A stretch of DNA of 64,000 nt, from contig NZ_AUIF01000017.1 of assembly GCF_000423565.1 (NCBI RefSeq), positions 181,420-245,419 on the forward strand, given 5' to 3'. Under the pieces are notes generated by a model. The model did no database searches and was not told where the DNA came from. It saw only the letters and a program-made list of their open reading frames with translations. Below, in pieces: positions 44,372 to 52,753 of this stretch. How positions within the stretch are numbered: the first letter of the stretch is position 1; each line of letters begins with the position of its first letter. The position numbers and the translations under genes were made by a program. This stretch comes from Runella zeae DSM 19591 (GTDB taxonomy: Bacteria > Bacteroidota > Bacteroidia > Cytophagales > Spirosomataceae).

Positions 44372-45972
44372 TGCTGCCGCCCAATCATCAAGATAATGCT
44401 ATGAAGCCTTTTGCCTTGAGTTTTTCTCAAAGTCAAATGGAAGCGTTGTTGCAAAATTCGCCTGATTTGGTATACATTGTAGATTTAAGATTGCAAAGCC
44501 TAATCTTCATAAATGAGAGAGTTAGCGATATTTTGGGCTATAGCATGGCTGAAGCAGAGACGCTAGTTCAAAAGCTATCATCCATTGTGATTCACTCGGA
44601 TATAGCCTCTTTGTGGGAAGCTTTACTTACTAGATTTAGATTACTTCCTTCCAACGAAACCGCAGAGTTTCATCTAAAATTACGACATAAAGACGGCTCG
44701 GTGCGCACTTTACGTCATCGATGTAGAGTGATGACGAAAGAGGGCGAAGAAAATACCCAAATCATGGGAACAGCCGAAGACGTGACCGATAGCTCTAGCC
44801 GAGAACTTGCCTATCAAAAAAACCAATATCAGCTCAAAGAAGCAGAGGTAATATTTAAGTGCGGAAGCTGGGAGTGGCAGTCTCACGAAACATGCATGAG
44901 ATGGTCAGATGGGCTATTCAGGGTATTTGAATTGTCGCCAGATCAGTACCCCGATAGATGTATTGAGTATAAGGTCTATGAAAGTTTTATATACCAAGAA
45001 GATATTGCTAAAGTACGAAGTTATGTAAGGCAACTATTGTCAGAACGACGCGGAACTTTGGATTTAGAGCATCGTATTGTAGATGCCAAAGGAGTCCTTA
45101 AATACATCACTCTACGCGCCAAATGCTATTTTGATGAAAAAGGCAAACTTGCCCGCCTTATGGGTGTCGCCGCAGACCGTACAGAAATTGAAAGCTACCA
45201 AAATGAGTTGGAAAGACGCCTGATTGCACTCAAAAAAAGCAACCAAGAATTGGAGCAGTTTGCGTATGTGGCTTCTCATGATCTACAAGAGCCTCTTCGT
45301 AAAATCATTGCTTTTGGAGAGCGATTGGATAAAAAATACAAAGATCAACTCGGTACAGAAGGGCAGTTTTTTATAGCTCGTATGACCAACGCCGCCAATA
45401 GAATGCACGGGCTAATTGAAGATTTGTTGACGTATTCGCGGGCTTCTCGGCAACTAGAATCCCAAGAACCTATTTCGCTCAATGAAGTAGCCAAAGAGGT
45501 ACTGGAAGATTTAGAAGTAAAAATTCAAGATAAAAAAGCGATTGTTGAAGTAGACGACTTGCCCACTATCGAGGCACAATCCACCCAAATGCACCAGCTT
45601 TTTCTGAACCTTATTGAAAATGCCCTGAAATTTACCAAACCTGACCAAGAGCCAATTGTGCAGGTAAGGGTTCGGAAAGCTACCTTGCCCGAAATAAAAG
45701 CAATACCCCAACTCAATCCACATCAATCTTATTTTTGTTTTACTGTTAAAGACAATGGCATTGGATTTGAGCCTCAGTATGCAGAACAAATTTTTGCGAT
45801 ATTTCAAAGATTACATGGTAGATCAGAATATGAGGGTACGGGTTTGGGATTGGCGATTTGTCGAAAAATTGTCGAATCCCATCAAGGATATATTGGAGCT
45901 CGTGGAAATATAGGCGAAGGAGCTGAGTTTTATTTTTATTTGCCACACCGTCGGTCCGGCGTTTCGGCTTAG
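44371..45972 (+). CDS. PAS-domain sensor histidine kinase
   Basis: A 533-residue soluble kinase. Two PAS domains (residues about 15-140 and 150-275; VYIVDLRLQSLIFINERVSD and the PAC-like RHKDGSVRTLRHRC) are followed by the dimerisation helix with His303 in ASHDLQEPLRKI. The ATPase domain has NLIENALKFT, DNGIGFEP and GTGLGLAIC. It lacks membrane spans. It is coupled to the NtrC-type gene by TAATG, and its phospho-acceptor helix is nearly identical to that of the CHASE3 kinase. Confidence 0.92.
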   Translation: MLPPNHQDNAMKPFALSFSQSQMEALLQNSPDLVYIVDLRLQSLIFINERVSDILGYSMAEAETLVQKLSSIVIHSDIASLWEALLTRFRLLPSNETAEFHLKLRHKDGSVRTLRHRCRVMTKEGEENTQIMGTAEDVTDSSSRELAYQKNQYQLKEAEVIFKCGSWEWQSHETCMRWSDGLFRVFELSPDQYPDRCIEYKVYESFIYQEDIAKVRSYVRQLLSERRGTLDLEHRIVDAKGVLKYITLRAKCYFDEKGKLARLMGVAADRTEIESYQNELERRLIALKKSNQELEQFAYVASHDLQEPLRKIIAFGERLDKKYKDQLGTEGQFFIARMTNAANRMHGLIEDLLTYSRASRQLESQEPISLNEVAKEVLEDLEVKIQDKKAIVEVDDLPTIEAQSTQMHQLFLNLIENALKFTKPDQEPIVQVRVRKATLPEIKAIPQLNPHQSYFCFTVKDNGIGFEPQYAEQIFAIFQRLHGRSEYEGTGLGLAICRKIVESHQGYIGARGNIGEGAEFYFYLPHRRSGVSA

Positions 45973-45978
45973 TACACA

Positions 45979-45998
45979 GTAGAATTTTTTAATTCTAC
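45979..45998. terminator. Short hairpin after the PAS kinase
   Basis: An 8-bp stem GTAGAATT/AATTCTAC with a TTTT loop. It is weak and may only process or attenuate the kinase-regulator transcript. Confidence 0.35.
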
Positions 45999-46007
45999 AC
46001 TAACCTA

Positions 46008-46487
46008 ATGCATCTTATGAACAGTACAGACAGTAAGCAGACCAAGGAAAGTGTTTTGATATTAGTCGCTGACGACGATGAAGATGATCGGATGTTTACC
46101 AAAGAAGCCTTTGAAGAGAACCATTTACTGAATGATATTCGGTTTGTGAATGATGGTGTAGAGCTGATGGATTATCTCAAACGGCGCGCCAAATACGCTA
46201 ACCCTGCCGATAGCCCACGCCCAGGTATTATCTTACTGGATTTGAATATGCCCAAAATGGACGGTCGTGAGGCGTTGAAAGAGATTAAATCTGACCCTAC
46301 CCTCAAGACTATTCCAGTAGTAGTACTTACTACCTCAAAGACCGAAAAAGATGTATTACAGACCTACGATTTGGGGGTCAATTGTTTTATTACAAAACCT
46401 GTCACTTTTTCAAGTTTTATTGAAGTTACCCGCACCTTGGGGCATTATTGGTTCGATATTGTCAAGCTACCCAATTCTCAAGATTGA
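46008..46487 (+). CDS. Response regulator, CheY/Rcp1-like
   Basis: A 159-residue receiver protein, with a second in-frame ATG at 46017. Asp78 in IILLDLNMPKMDG is the phosphoacceptor, with Thr in VVVLTTSKTEKDV and Lys in FITKPVTF. It closely parallels the receiver at 38907, including the tail HYWFDIVKLP. The upstream PAS kinase is the probable partner, as in the 39 kb pair. Confidence 0.92.
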   Translation: MHLMNSTDSKQTKESVLILVADDDEDDRMFTKEAFEENHLLNDIRFVNDGVELMDYLKRRAKYANPADSPRPGIILLDLNMPKMDGREALKEIKSDPTLKTIPVVVLTTSKTEKDVLQTYDLGVNCFITKPVTFSSFIEVTRTLGHYWFDIVKLPNSQD

Positions 46488-46504
46488 TGCGAAAAAAGAT
46501 ATTG

Positions 46505-46690
46505 TGAATTTGAGAATTTGAAAATAAGATAATTTAAACATCAGGCGACTATGCTGGATATGTATTAAGTTATGGAATATTAGTGTTTTCAATGTTTAAG
46601 AATTAGAACCTATTTGCAAATTGTCATATTCCCGAATTACTAAATTATCGTATTTTCAAATTGCCTAATTGTCATATTTTCAAATTCTCT
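46505..46690. repeat. AT-rich inverted repeat with internal repeats
   Basis: The left arm (about 46505-46536) contains ATTTGAGAATTTGAAAAT. The right part (about 46643-46690) contains two copies of TATTTTCAAATT and ends in CTC. The right part reads as the reverse complement of the left arm with a few changes (AAATTATC, TATTTTCAAATT). It fills the spacer between two signalling genes and resembles in form the periodic repeat at 9814-9893. Confidence 0.45.
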
Positions 46691-46691
46691 T

Positions 46692-48146
46692 ATGTCGAAA
46701 GATATCATTAAGCTTCTCATTGTAGATGATGATGAGGATGATTTTTTCTTAACCTCAGATTATCTAAAAGATATTCGTTCAAAAAAATTTGATATTACAT
46801 GGGCTAGTTCTTTTAGCAAAGGAGTAGAGCAGCTAGCGCAGTCAAAATTTGACCTCTGTTTTTTTGATTTTTTATTAGGAGCCAAAACGGGGCTTGATTT
46901 ACTCAAGTCCGCTCTTCAAAATGGGGTCAGCTGCCCTATTGTTTTATTAACAGGCAAGGGCGATCAGCAAGTAGACCTAGAAGCCATGCGACTGGGGGCG
47001 ATGGACTACTTGGTAAAGAGTGAGCTTGACTCCGAAAAACTAGAGCGTTGTATCCGATACGCCCTTGAGCGTGCGGAAGTACTGCGGCGCCTGCGAGAGA
47101 GCGAAACGCGTCTTCGGGGTATCTTTTCTCAACTAAAAGACGCTGTACTGCTCAAATGGCCCAAAGGTGGCTCTATATTTTATTTCAACGATGCGGCGCT
47201 TGACCTTCTGGGTTATGAAGAAAACGAAATATTGCAACTCTCCATGCGGCACTTATGTGCCTTGCCTACTCAGCACGATGAATACGTTCATACACTAGAA
47301 GAAAAAGGAATATTGGAGAATTTTGAAGTATGGCTCGTCCGAAAAAGTGGTGAGCGGGTGCTATGCTCTCTCCATGCTAGCAAACAAAACGATAGCGAAG
47401 GAAAGTTGTATTATTTGCTGGTTATTCAAAATATTACAGCTCGAAAAAAAGTCGAAAGAGACCGACTGCTGGCCGAAAAATCGGCTTCGACAGCGCGCTT
47501 GATACGTACTTTAGCGCATGAGGTGCGTAATCCGCTCACCAATATTCACTTATCACTCGATCAGCTAGAGTCCGAATTTACGACCGAAGACCAACGTCTT
47601 TTTGGAGATATTATTCGTCGTAATGGAAAGCGCATCAATGCCCTCATTTCGGAATTACTAAATTCTTTCAAGCCACAAGAAACAATCCTCAAGCAGGTAT
47701 CTATTCAAGAAATACTAGATATTACGCTCAATGAGGCTATTGATAGAATCAACCTCAAAAAAATAACTCTTATAAAAGAATATGGGGAAGATTGCTTTTT
47801 ACAGCTTGACGAGCCCAAAATCAAAATTGCCTTTCTGAATCTTATTATCAACGCTGTAGAAGCAATGGAAGAAAACGTAGGCGTACTCACCATAGCTACG
47901 CACGTAGCTGGGCAATCATGCTTTGTCGAAGTCAAAGACAATGGAACGGGTATTAGCCCCGAAAACCTGAATCGCTTGTTTGAGCCTTATTTTACTTCCA
48001 AAAACAACGGCTTAGGGTTGGGACTTGCTTCTACTTTTACGATTCTCCAATCCCACAAAGCATCGGTAGAAGTAGAGTCTGAGTTGGGCCAAGGTACTAC
48101 TTTTACCGTTACTTTTCCTTTGGGAGAAAAACTTCCTGAAAATTAA
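46692..48146 (+). CDS. Receiver-PAS-histidine kinase hybrid
   Basis: A 484-residue soluble signalling protein in the order receiver (residues 7-125, Asp59 in FFDFLLG), PAS/PAC (140-255), dimerisation helix with His276 (TLAHEVRNPL) and ATPase (NLIINAVEAME, DNGTGISPENL, GLGLGLAST). The receiver at the N-terminus suggests it is controlled by an upstream kinase such as the neighbouring PAS kinase, making a phospho-relay. Confidence 0.92.
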   Translation: MSKDIIKLLIVDDDEDDFFLTSDYLKDIRSKKFDITWASSFSKGVEQLAQSKFDLCFFDFLLGAKTGLDLLKSALQNGVSCPIVLLTGKGDQQVDLEAMRLGAMDYLVKSELDSEKLERCIRYALERAEVLRRLRESETRLRGIFSQLKDAVLLKWPKGGSIFYFNDAALDLLGYEENEILQLSMRHLCALPTQHDEYVHTLEEKGILENFEVWLVRKSGERVLCSLHASKQNDSEGKLYYLLVIQNITARKKVERDRLLAEKSASTARLIRTLAHEVRNPLTNIHLSLDQLESEFTTEDQRLFGDIIRRNGKRINALISELLNSFKPQETILKQVSIQEILDITLNEAIDRINLKKITLIKEYGEDCFLQLDEPKIKIAFLNLIINAVEAMEENVGVLTIATHVAGQSCFVEVKDNGTGISPENLNRLFEPYFTSKNNGLGLGLASTFTILQSHKASVEVESELGQGTTFTVTFPLGEKLPEN

Positions 48147-48157
48147 TCTGTTAATAG

Positions 48158-48394
48158 TCAGATATTTGTGGGAGGTAAGGAGCTTGCAAACACAAATACG
48201 TTCTTATTTGAGTTGTTTAAAAAAATGAAAGGGGCTGTATTAGCCCTTTTATTTTTTTGGGTCAAAGATGTCGTAAAAACAGCAGGATTTTTTTTTGATA
48301 GGCTACGCTTGGGAGAAGCGGTAGGAAGTTGGTAGCTACCATACATCAGATAGTGAGCTACCAACGCAAATCCAAATAAGGCATTCGTTTTCAT
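48158..48394 (-). CDS. Doubtful small ORF
   Basis: A 78-codon frame beginning at the ATG at 48394 (MKTNALFGFALVAHYLMYGS), with a possible weak signal at the N-terminus; an upstream in-frame ATG lies at 48421. A strong terminator for the kinase gene lies inside it, and the C-terminal half looks unconserved. It is included with low confidence. Confidence 0.25.
   Translation of the reverse strand: MKTNALFGFALVAHYLMYGSYQLPTASPKRSLSKKNPAVFTTSLTQKNKRANTAPFIFLNNSNKNVFVFASSLPPTNI
48228..48259 (+). terminator. Rho-independent terminator of the receiver-kinase gene
   Basis: AAAGGGGCT/AGCCCTTTT (one G.U pair) with a 5-nt loop, then ATTTTTTT. Located 82 nt after the kinase stop codon. Confidence 0.8.
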
Positions 48395-48430
48395 ATCTAA
48401 AAGGAAGGAAAGTAGGGGCAATATTTATTA

Positions 48431-49294
48431 CTATTCTTGAACAATGACTCGCTCATGGGTGGAAGTAATAACTACCGTTTTAGAAGAATTGCTTCTAAAA
48501 AGAGAACGGGTAAACTTAATGATAACCATAGCCGTGAGAAATAACGCCCCAAAAACTGCCAACCACGCAATAAAACGGTAATACACATCCGCATTGATGC
48601 GGGCAATCAAAATGCCACAGAAAGCCCAAATTACGGACAAACCTAAATAGGCATTTTTGGTTTTAAACAAGGCCCAAGTGGTAATCAATGCCCCTACCAA
48701 AATCATAGTACATGCCCAGAAGGTTTCGGTATTGCCCCAGCCACTCCAGCCACTATCTACGAGTAGGGCGGTTATGTTAGCAATCGTTGCGATACAAATC
48801 CACCCTAAGTAAGTACCAAAAGCTGCTTTGACAGTAAAGCGTGAGCCACTCGCCAAAAAAGGAGCAATTTGTTTTATTTTTAGATTGATATGGACCAATT
48901 GAGCCAATAATAGCAGCATCACAACGACCGAAAACTGAATGTATCCATAATGCCACGAAAGAATCCAAAGGGCGTTGAGGATAGAGGTAATCATAAAACC
49001 TGCCCCTACGGTAGATACTGTATCTCCAGTAGCTTCGTCTACGGTACTGCTAAAAAGAGATTTGCTCTGCTTCATACAAAATACCAGCAATAAAAGATAA
49101 ATCACTCCCCAAATGGAAAATGTAATAGGTGCCGGAACGAAGAGATTGGGGTATTGATCTGAAACTGCCCCGGTTGTTTTTCCATTAAGAGGCAGGGCGT
49201 TGGCCAAATAATTAACAAATATCATCACTCCAAAGAAAACCCAATTGAGGACTTGGAGGATTTTTACGGTTGATTTACTCCAAACAGTTTTCAT
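48431..49294 (-). CDS. TspO/MBR-like tryptophan-rich membrane protein
   Basis: A 287-residue protein with about nine hydrophobic segments and many Trp and Tyr. Features such as LFVPAPITFSIWGVIYLLLL, LNALWILSWHYGYIQ and GWSGWGNTETFWACT fit the long, two-fold TspO-like family seen in Bacteroidetes and Firmicutes. Classical TspO binds porphyrins or cholesterol; this longer form is not characterised. It follows the BrkB gene on the same strand at 27 nt. Confidence 0.75.
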   Translation of the reverse strand: MKTVWSKSTVKILQVLNWVFFGVMIFVNYLANALPLNGKTTGAVSDQYPNLFVPAPITFSIWGVIYLLLLVFCMKQSKSLFSSTVDEATGDTVSTVGAGFMITSILNALWILSWHYGYIQFSVVVMLLLLAQLVHINLKIKQIAPFLASGSRFTVKAAFGTYLGWICIATIANITALLVDSGWSGWGNTETFWACTMILVGALITTWALFKTKNAYLGLSVIWAFCGILIARINADVYYRFIAWLAVFGALFLTAMVIIKFTRSLFRSNSSKTVVITSTHERVIVQE

Positions 49295-49320
49295 GATATA
49301 TATATAAGTTTATGTTAAGA

Positions 49321-50253
49321 CTAAGAGGTATGATGCATCTGTGCTTTGGCGGGGAGCGTCACTTCTTCTTTCAGAATACGCACGGCATACGAGCCGGGCT
49401 TGATGCCTGAGCCGAGGCTGTTGGCGTAGACCTTGGTAAACTCAGCTCCGAAATACAAAATCACTGACGAATAATAAACCCACAATAAAATAATCACCAC
49501 CGAACCAGCGGCTCCGTAAGCATTGCCGATATTGGACTGACCTAAGTAAAGCCCTATGGCGTATTTGCCAATCATAAACAAAACGGCTGTCACGCCGGCG
49601 CCAATGAAGGTATCTTTCCAGGCCACTTTCCCATCGGGCAAAACACTAAATATGACGGCGAATAAAACCGTCATTACACCCCATATGACAGCTATATTAA
49701 GAATCCAAAAAAGATAAGTTGTAGCCTCCGAAAACAACGACATTATCTTTTCGCTGAATAAGTTGAGAAGCGCATTGAGCAACAATGACACAATAAATAG
49801 AAAGCCTAAAGAAATAATCAACGAAAACGACAACAAGCGATTGGTGAGATATTTCAAAAAACCACTCTTAGGCTTGGGTTTAATCGACCAAATCTGATTG
49901 ATTGAATCTTGAATCTCCGCAAATACTCCCGTAGCCCCAATAAGTAATGTGACAACCCCCACCACAGCCGCAATGCCAGTTTTACCAGAAAGCTGGGCGT
50001 TTTTAATAAGCTCTTGTATTTGTGTGGCGGCCTCACTACCAATCAGCCAGCTGATTTGACTATAAAGCTGCCCTTGTACAGCATCGCGCCCATAAAAAAC
50101 TCCTACGACAGACATGAATACCAATAACATGGGAGCTAGAGAAAATAATGTATAATAAGATAGAGATGCACTCAGCTTGAGGGCATTATCGTTGGTGAAT
50201 TCTTGAAAAGCTTCTTTAAGCAGTGAAAAGTATGTTTTCCAAGATGTAATCAT
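49321..50253 (-). CDS. YihY/BrkB family inner membrane protein
   Basis: A 310-residue protein when started at 50253 (MITSWKTYFSLLKEAFQEF). Six hydrophobic segments are visible. Family features are SASLSYYTLFSLAPMLLVFMS near the N-terminus and IILLWVYYSSVILYFGAEFT near the C-terminus. The function is unclear (once thought an RNase BN or virulence factor). A TGG-type element lies 51 nt upstream on the minus strand. Confidence 0.9.
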   Translation of the reverse strand: MITSWKTYFSLLKEAFQEFTNDNALKLSASLSYYTLFSLAPMLLVFMSVVGVFYGRDAVQGQLYSQISWLIGSEAATQIQELIKNAQLSGKTGIAAVVGVVTLLIGATGVFAEIQDSINQIWSIKPKPKSGFLKYLTNRLLSFSLIISLGFLFIVSLLLNALLNLFSEKIMSLFSEATTYLFWILNIAVIWGVMTVLFAVIFSVLPDGKVAWKDTFIGAGVTAVLFMIGKYAIGLYLGQSNIGNAYGAAGSVVIILLWVYYSSVILYFGAEFTKVYANSLGSGIKPGSYAVRILKEEVTLPAKAQMHHTS

Positions 50254-50304
50254 GATAGAAGTGTGAGTTAAGTGCAAGAGTAGTAGTTATTTATAATATA
50301 TATC

Positions 50305-50320
50305 ACCAACAACCATTCCA
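50305..50320 (-). promoter_or_regulatory. Promoter-like element TGGAATGGTTGTTGGT (minus strand)
   Basis: Reads 50320 to 50305 on the minus strand, 51 nt before the BrkB start codon. It is the closest match to the sigma-54 layout, with TGG and TTG in the -24/-12 spacing (G at -13, though G rather than C at -12). Confidence 0.4.
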
Positions 50321-50409
50321 ATGGTATTGTTGTAGACTTTGGGGAATATTTTCTACGTTATTTGTTGTTTTCTCTACGCAATTTCCCCATTTATACCTTT
50401 TTTCGATAC

Positions 50410-50425
50410 TGGCATAGCTATTTGA
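50410..50425 (+). promoter_or_regulatory. Promoter-like element TGGCATAGCTATTTGA
   Basis: Lies 52 nt before the lmo0937-type start codon at 50478. TGGCATA fits the -24 half of a sigma-54 promoter; the -12 half is shifted by one base. Confidence 0.4.
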
Positions 50426-50477
50426 AGAAGTATAGCATCAAATGAAATTGTTTATCAACTCTAAATCTTTAAAAGTT

Positions 50478-50630
50478 ATGCGCTCTCTCTTGTATATCAT
50501 CGCCGTTATCCTTATCATAGGTTGGTTAATTGGTGCTTTTGCTTACAGCGCCGGAGGTCTTATTCACATCTTATTGGTACTAGCTGTTATTTCGTTCTTG
50601 ATAGGTCTTATCCGTCGTGGAACGGTCTAA
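50478..50630 (+). CDS. lmo0937-family small membrane protein
   Basis: A 50-residue protein with two transmembrane segments (LLYIIAVILIIGWLIGAFAY and HILLVLAVISFLIGLIRRG) and a Gly-rich loop. The ATG at 50478 is chosen because MRSLLYIIAVILI is the family N-terminus; a longer frame starts at 50442. The family is common near stress genes in Bacteroidetes. It heads a row with Dps and OmpA. Confidence 0.85.
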   Translation: MRSLLYIIAVILIIGWLIGAFAYSAGGLIHILLVLAVISFLIGLIRRGTV

Positions 50631-50682
50631 TTTTCCCAAGTTATTTTTGCTATCATCGTTCATCTCTAACTTACTAAACGTC

Positions 50683-50853
50683 ATGGAAATCTTTTTGTTA
50701 ATGACCATCACAGGACTGATTGGTTTGGCAACTTCGGTAGGTATGATGTACTTATCACATACCACTAACTCACACGATACTTCGCGATTCAATACAGAAG
50801 GACGCAACGAGTTTTATCGACGCGTAAAACTAAATGCCGGTCGTTTGAAGTAA
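50683..50853 (+). CDS. Small single-span membrane protein
   Basis: A 56-residue protein starting at the ATG at 50683. One hydrophobic helix (IFLLMTITGLIGLATSVGMM) is followed by a polar tail ending in Arg/Lys. No family is recognised. It lies in the lmo0937-Dps row. Confidence 0.5.
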   Translation: MEIFLLMTITGLIGLATSVGMMYLSHTTNSHDTSRFNTEGRNEFYRRVKLNAGRLK

Positions 50854-50916
50854 CACATGGTTTTTTAAGTTAGAGTTAGCACACCATTACAATCAAATAT
50901 ATTAAAGTAAACAGTC

Positions 50917-51384
50917 ATGCAAGCAGATATTGGAATACCACAAGTTCAGACCAAAAAATTAGTAGATGTGCTTCATCGGCTATTGGCCGATGAGCACATC
51001 ATACTCACCAAAACGCGCAATTATCATTGGAATATCAGAGGGTCTAGTTTTATGGAGCTTCATAAGTTTTATGAGTCACAATACGAGCTACTGACCAATC
51101 TAATCGATGAAATTGCCGAACGAGTCACTCAGCTAGGTGATACTGCGATAGGAACCATGAAAGAATTCTTAGAAACCACACGGTTGGAAGAAGGCCCCTA
51201 TCATCATCAACAAGACCAACAAATCAAACGTCTATTGGAAGATCATCAAACCTTGTGTAAACATCTAAGAGAAGATATCGACCAAAGTGATAAATATGAC
51301 GACCCAGTTACAACTGACTTTTTGACAGGGGTACTGGCCCAACACGAAAAAATGGCTTGGATGCTACGTTCGTTTTTAAAGTAG
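50917..51384 (+). CDS. dps: Dps-family ferritin-like protein
   Basis: A 155-residue dodecameric miniferritin that stores iron and shields DNA. Ferroxidase-site segments are LHRLLADEHIILTKTRNYHWNI and SFMELHKFYESQYELLTNLIDEIAERV, with the His and Asp/Glu ligands, and LAQHEKMAWMLRSFLK closes the bundle. It lies between small membrane proteins and OmpA in a stress row. Confidence 0.95.
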   Translation: MQADIGIPQVQTKKLVDVLHRLLADEHIILTKTRNYHWNIRGSSFMELHKFYESQYELLTNLIDEIAERVTQLGDTAIGTMKEFLETTRLEEGPYHHQQDQQIKRLLEDHQTLCKHLREDIDQSDKYDDPVTTDFLTGVLAQHEKMAWMLRSFLK

Positions 51385-51417
51385 CACTCAAAATATATCG
51401 AATTCCTTGGCGCAGCC

Positions 51418-52113
51418 ATGAAAACTTATCAATACATATCGCTGAATAATATTTGGAGTCTCAGTTTGGGATTCTTGATGATACTCACGCTTTCTGACTG
51501 TACTTCCACACCAAAAACGTCGAAACCGAGTACATCCTCCAACTCTAATCGCAAAATAAGCAAGGCTAAAGACCCCGCTGATTATGCGATTAGAGCCTCA
51601 GCGGTGGGAGGAGTCGCAGGGAGTATTATCCAAAAATACATGGAAAAACAAGCTACGGACTTGCGTCAAACTTTAGGCTGGATTTCGCAAATACAGCAAG
51701 TAGGGGAAGGTCTGATAATCACCATAAATTCGGGGATATTGTATAAAGACAATACCGCTGAACTTTCGACCGAGCCTCAAACAAATTTGAAAAAACTAGC
51801 GGAAACGCTAAATAATTATAAAAATACCGAGATTTTGATAGCCGCTCATACCGACAATGTGGGTGATGCCAAACAGAACCAATTATTGTCGGAAAAAAGA
51901 GCCGCCGCTTTTGCTGAATTCCTAACTTCTCAAGGCGTATCGCCATTGCGAATCGTAAGACAAGGATTTGGCGGTGCTACACCCGAGGTTTCCAATAATA
52001 CAGATGAAGGGCGGCGTCAAAATCAACGTGTAGAGCTAGCCATTGTAGCCAATGAGTCTCTAAAAAAACAAGCAAAGAAAGAAGCTCGTGAAGCGAGAGT
52101 TAGTAAAAACTAA
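51418..52113 (+). CDS. OmpA-family peptidoglycan-binding protein
   Basis: A 231-residue protein. An N-terminal hydrophobic segment with LTLSDC near residue 25 resembles a lipoprotein signal. A Gly/Ser-rich link leads to the OmpA C-terminal domain (residues about 95-215), with ILIAAHTDNVGDAKQNQLLSEKRA, LRIVRQGFGGATPE and GRRQNQRVELAI. These residues bind the diaminopimelate of peptidoglycan. A Lys-rich tail follows. Confidence 0.88.
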   Translation: MKTYQYISLNNIWSLSLGFLMILTLSDCTSTPKTSKPSTSSNSNRKISKAKDPADYAIRASAVGGVAGSIIQKYMEKQATDLRQTLGWISQIQQVGEGLIITINSGILYKDNTAELSTEPQTNLKKLAETLNNYKNTEILIAAHTDNVGDAKQNQLLSEKRAAAFAEFLTSQGVSPLRIVRQGFGGATPEVSNNTDEGRRQNQRVELAIVANESLKKQAKKEAREARVSKN

Positions 52114-52129
52114 ACGATAACTAAGACCG

Positions 52130-52309
52130 ATGCCAGATACTATTGTAACTCCAGATGATTTTGAAAAAAACGCAAAAGGAGAAATCGTAAGAAAAAAAGA
52201 GGAAAGTAAGCCGACTTCTAAAAATCTCGCTGAAGCTCCAGACCATGTAGATAGGGAGCTATATGAGGAGCAAAAAAAGAAGGCAGAAGAAGCCGCCAAG
52301 TATGATTAA
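52130..52309 (+). CDS. Small hydrophilic protein (59 residues)
   Basis: A short gene with the start ATG at 52130 and stop TAA at 52307-52309, 16 nt after the OmpA gene. The product (VTPDDFEKNAKGEIVRKKEE, ending EEAAKYD) is very rich in Lys, Glu, Asp and Ala and has no hydrophobic stretch. It is probably disordered and stress-linked; no family is recognised. Confidence 0.55.
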   Translation: MPDTIVTPDDFEKNAKGEIVRKKEESKPTSKNLAEAPDHVDRELYEEQKKKAEEAAKYD

Positions 52310-52324
52310 AAACAGAAAATAGCT

Positions 52325-52570
52325 ATGAGTACTCAAGAAAATGGTATAGTTACTACCAATAGTCGGCCTAAAGTGGGAAATACCGAAAACTCAAATGAGG
52401 TACTTCAAGATGGAAAAATTCCGGAAGGAGAATCTAACGACGATTCAGAAAAAAAATCAGATATACCACGCACTTCTACGAAAGAAAGTGCTAAAGCATC
52501 AGAACAAAAAAATATAAGTGGCAAACGAGGCTATAATGAATTACAGCCAAATCGTAAGCCTAAAAAATAG
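52325..52570 (+). CDS. Small disordered hydrophilic protein
   Basis: An 81-residue protein rich in Ser, Lys, Glu and Asn (STQENGIVTTNSRPKVG, GESNDDSEKKSD). It lies 15 nt after the previous small gene, so the two probably share a transcript with OmpA. No family is recognised. Confidence 0.5.
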   Translation: MSTQENGIVTTNSRPKVGNTENSNEVLQDGKIPEGESNDDSEKKSDIPRTSTKESAKASEQKNISGKRGYNELQPNRKPKK

Positions 52571-52609
52571 TAGAATTTTTCATAAGGTTAAGGGTTTAGG
52601 AATGGGTCG

Positions 52610-52647
52610 AGAGTAGGATGGTTTTGCTATCCTACTCTTTTATTTTT
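52610..52647 (+). terminator. Rho-independent terminator
   Basis: A 10-bp stem AGAGTAGGAT/ATCCTACTCT, then TTTATTTTT. It ends the Dps-OmpA row. A second weaker stem with a T-tract lies at about 52673-52721. Confidence 0.85.
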
Positions 52648-52753
52648 ATCCAAAACCAGCTATGTTTGTTAGGCCTCTTTATTTTATAAAAACAGTTAAA
52701 CAAAGCTTGAAAGAGGCTTTTATCATTAGATTGTATTTAATCCCCCAAAACTC

